A stretch of DNA of 64,000 nucleotides from Maritimibacter sp. (GTDB lineage Bacteria > Pseudomonadota > Alphaproteobacteria > Rhodobacterales > Rhodobacteraceae), in contig NZNT01000003.1 in NCBI GenBank assembly GCA_002695005.1, forward strand, positions 1 to 64,000, given 5' to 3'. The notes beneath the pieces are model-generated. The model made no database searches. It worked only from the letters and a program-made list of their open reading frames with translations, and was not told the origin of the DNA. This document shows positions 62,927 through 64,000 of this stretch, piece after piece (positions within the stretch are counted from its first letter, which is position 1; each line of letters begins with the position of its first letter). The translations under genes and the position numbers were made by a program.

Positions 62927-63535
62927 TCAGCGCGCGGACCGAGCCCCGATCACCGCCTCTTCGAGAAAGGCGACCATCTCGGCGCTGTCCCATTCCGCGG
63001 CACCCACAAGTCTCGCCAGTTCTCGTCCTTCTCGATCGATCAGTAAGGTTGTCGGCAAGCCGAGTGCTGAGAGCGTGACCGCGGTCTCACCTTGCGGGTC
63101 GTTGTAGAGCGCCAAGTGCTCGACGCCGGTTTCGTCGAAGAAATCCCGAATCACCTCGAGCCCCCCTCGATCGATCGAGAGCGCGACCACCTCGAACTCG
63201 TCTCCGCCGAGCTTGGCCTGGAGCCGATCCAAAGTGGGCATCTCCTCCCGACAGGGCGGGCACCACGTTGCCCACAGGTTGAGCAGCACGACCTTCCCTT
63301 CGAAGTTTTCAAGGGTCAGCGGTTGTTCCTGGCCATCCATGAAACTCAGCTCTGGAAGTGGGGCGGGTGCGGGCTTAACGGCAAAGCCCAGTGCTTCGGC
63401 AGTCGTCTGATCGAGCGGGCTGGTGCCGCTCGGGGCCGAGCCGTCATCACTGCAGCCGGCCAGGAGAAGGGCCAGGCTCAATCCGGCCAGACACCTCAAG
63501 AGCGTCGCGCCCGCCCTGATGTGCAGCGCCTTCAT
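62927..63535 (-). CDS. TlpA/ResA-like thioredoxin lipoprotein
   Basis: The 202-residue protein has a lipoprotein signal (LALLLAGC), thioredoxin active site NLWATWCPPCREEMPTLD and LSALGLPTTLLID. It is paired with ccdA and would be kept reduced by it in the periplasm. The full C-terminal helix (EWDSAEMVAFLEEAV) is present, unlike the paralogue at 48597. The ATG at 63535 starts the signal peptide; an ATG 12 codons earlier is also open. Confidence 0.85.
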   Translation of the reverse strand: MKALHIRAGATLLRCLAGLSLALLLAGCSDDGSAPSGTSPLDQTTAEALGFAVKPAPAPLPELSFMDGQEQPLTLENFEGKVVLLNLWATWCPPCREEMPTLDRLQAKLGGDEFEVVALSIDRGGLEVIRDFFDETGVEHLALYNDPQGETAVTLSALGLPTTLLIDREGRELARLVGAAEWDSAEMVAFLEEAVIGARSAR

Positions 63536-63551
63536 GCGCGATTGTGCCTGC

Positions 63552-64000
63552 TCATGACGCTGTTTTGGCATCGCGGTCCTCTCCTGACTCGCAGCGCGAC
63601 CCGCAGCAGCTGTCCTGCTCGCTCGAGCCGCGCGGTGCGTCGTCGACGACCGTTTCCTCGGGGGTCGCTGGCACCTTGCCTTCGGCCCTGGCCGCCCGTG
63701 CCTCCTTCATGATCTGCATACCCCCGCGCAGTACGATGATACCTACGATCGCGCCGATGATGAGATCGGGCAGCCGGGTGTCGAGGGTGTAGACGAGAAG
63801 GCCGGCGATGATCACGCCCACGTTGGCGATGACATCGTTAGTCGAGAAGATCCAGCTCGCGCGCATGTGTACTTCGCCATCGCGGTGCCGGGCGATGATC
63901 AGAAGGCAGGCCGAATTCGCCACGAGTGCCGCCAGCCCCACCAGCATCATGCAGCCCGGCTCGGGCTCACTGCCCATGAGTGTGCGACGAATCACCTCGC
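63552..64000 (-). CDS. CDF metal exporter, C-terminal part (runs off the window)
   Basis: At least 147 residues are seen, with the 5' end beyond 64000. TM helices and the motif HMRASWIFSTNDVIANVGVI match the CDF genes at 21073 and 56805, but overall it is diverged. The cytosolic tail is longer and ends with a Cys cluster (QDSCCGSRCESGED), a likely metal-binding tail. No HMA domain is visible because the N-terminus is missing. Confidence 0.75.
   Translation of the reverse strand, partial: EVIRRTLMGSEPEPGCMMLVGLAALVANSACLLIIARHRDGEVHMRASWIFSTNDVIANVGVIIAGLLVYTLDTRLPDLIIGAIVGIIVLRGGMQIMKEARAARAEGKVPATPEETVVDDAPRGSSEQDSCCGSRCESGEDRDAKTAS

Overview
The window is from a Gram-negative, most likely marine or halophilic gammaproteobacterium of the Marinobacter/Halomonas/Alcanivorax kind. 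This is inferred from the outer-membrane receptors and porins, acid-rich proteins, RND tripartite pumps, and Fur- and PhoB-like promoters. It reads as accessory DNA: dense in metal-handling genes, with repeated paralogues, decayed genes and mobile-element remnants. I saw no rRNA or tRNA.

Layout. 0-12.4 kb is an outer-membrane region: a FecA-like receptor behind a Fur-box promoter, an N-terminally truncated Cas7/Csf2-like gene followed by three degenerate CRISPR-like repeats, a second TonB-dependent receptor, a MITE-like element, a Pho-box-controlled OprO/OprP porin, an IS3 remnant, a TorF-type porin, a broken porin and an intact general porin. 12.7-23.2 kb (minus strand) holds czcCBA, a CzcI-like protein, caa3-type CtaG, a CzcD/ZitB exporter, an HMA-CDF exporter and a ZIP transporter. 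23.6-32.0 kb (plus strand) is a compact operon of complex-I-like membrane subunits (NuoA, H, J, K, L, M, N) plus one fused NuoB/NuoD-like protein. It has no NADH or Fe-S input genes, and the NuoB part has no cysteines. This is the most unusual system in the window.

32.1-47.7 kb (minus strand) is a copper/silver island: a periplasmic set (membrane protein, cytochrome c, beta-propeller, CopG, Met-rich peptide), lgt, cusC, cusA, cusF, a CusB with two extra CusF domains, copA, a MerR regulator and a peroxiredoxin. 47.8-55.1 kb carries a methyltransferase, a TlpA thioredoxin with an in-frame stop, a CBS protein and a sulfur set (two persulfide-dioxygenase-like enzymes, DUF442, SulP, a truncated YeeE). 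55.9-64 kb has second copies of the ZIP and HMA-CDF genes, lspA, a CaCA exchanger, a CmtR-like ArsR regulator divergent from a CYP152 P450, ccdA, a second tlpA and the end of a third CDF.

How it works together. Zn/Cd/Co/Pb would be moved by CzcCBA, CDFs and ZIPs; Cu/Ag by CopA, CusCFBA and periplasmic binders. Thiol and persulfide enzymes would limit the linked redox damage. Five promoters have the 19-bp -35/-10 spacing typical of MerR-type activation, and three small-protein genes share a conserved 40-nt leader, which points to coordinated metal control. All functions are read from sequence alone, without database searches.
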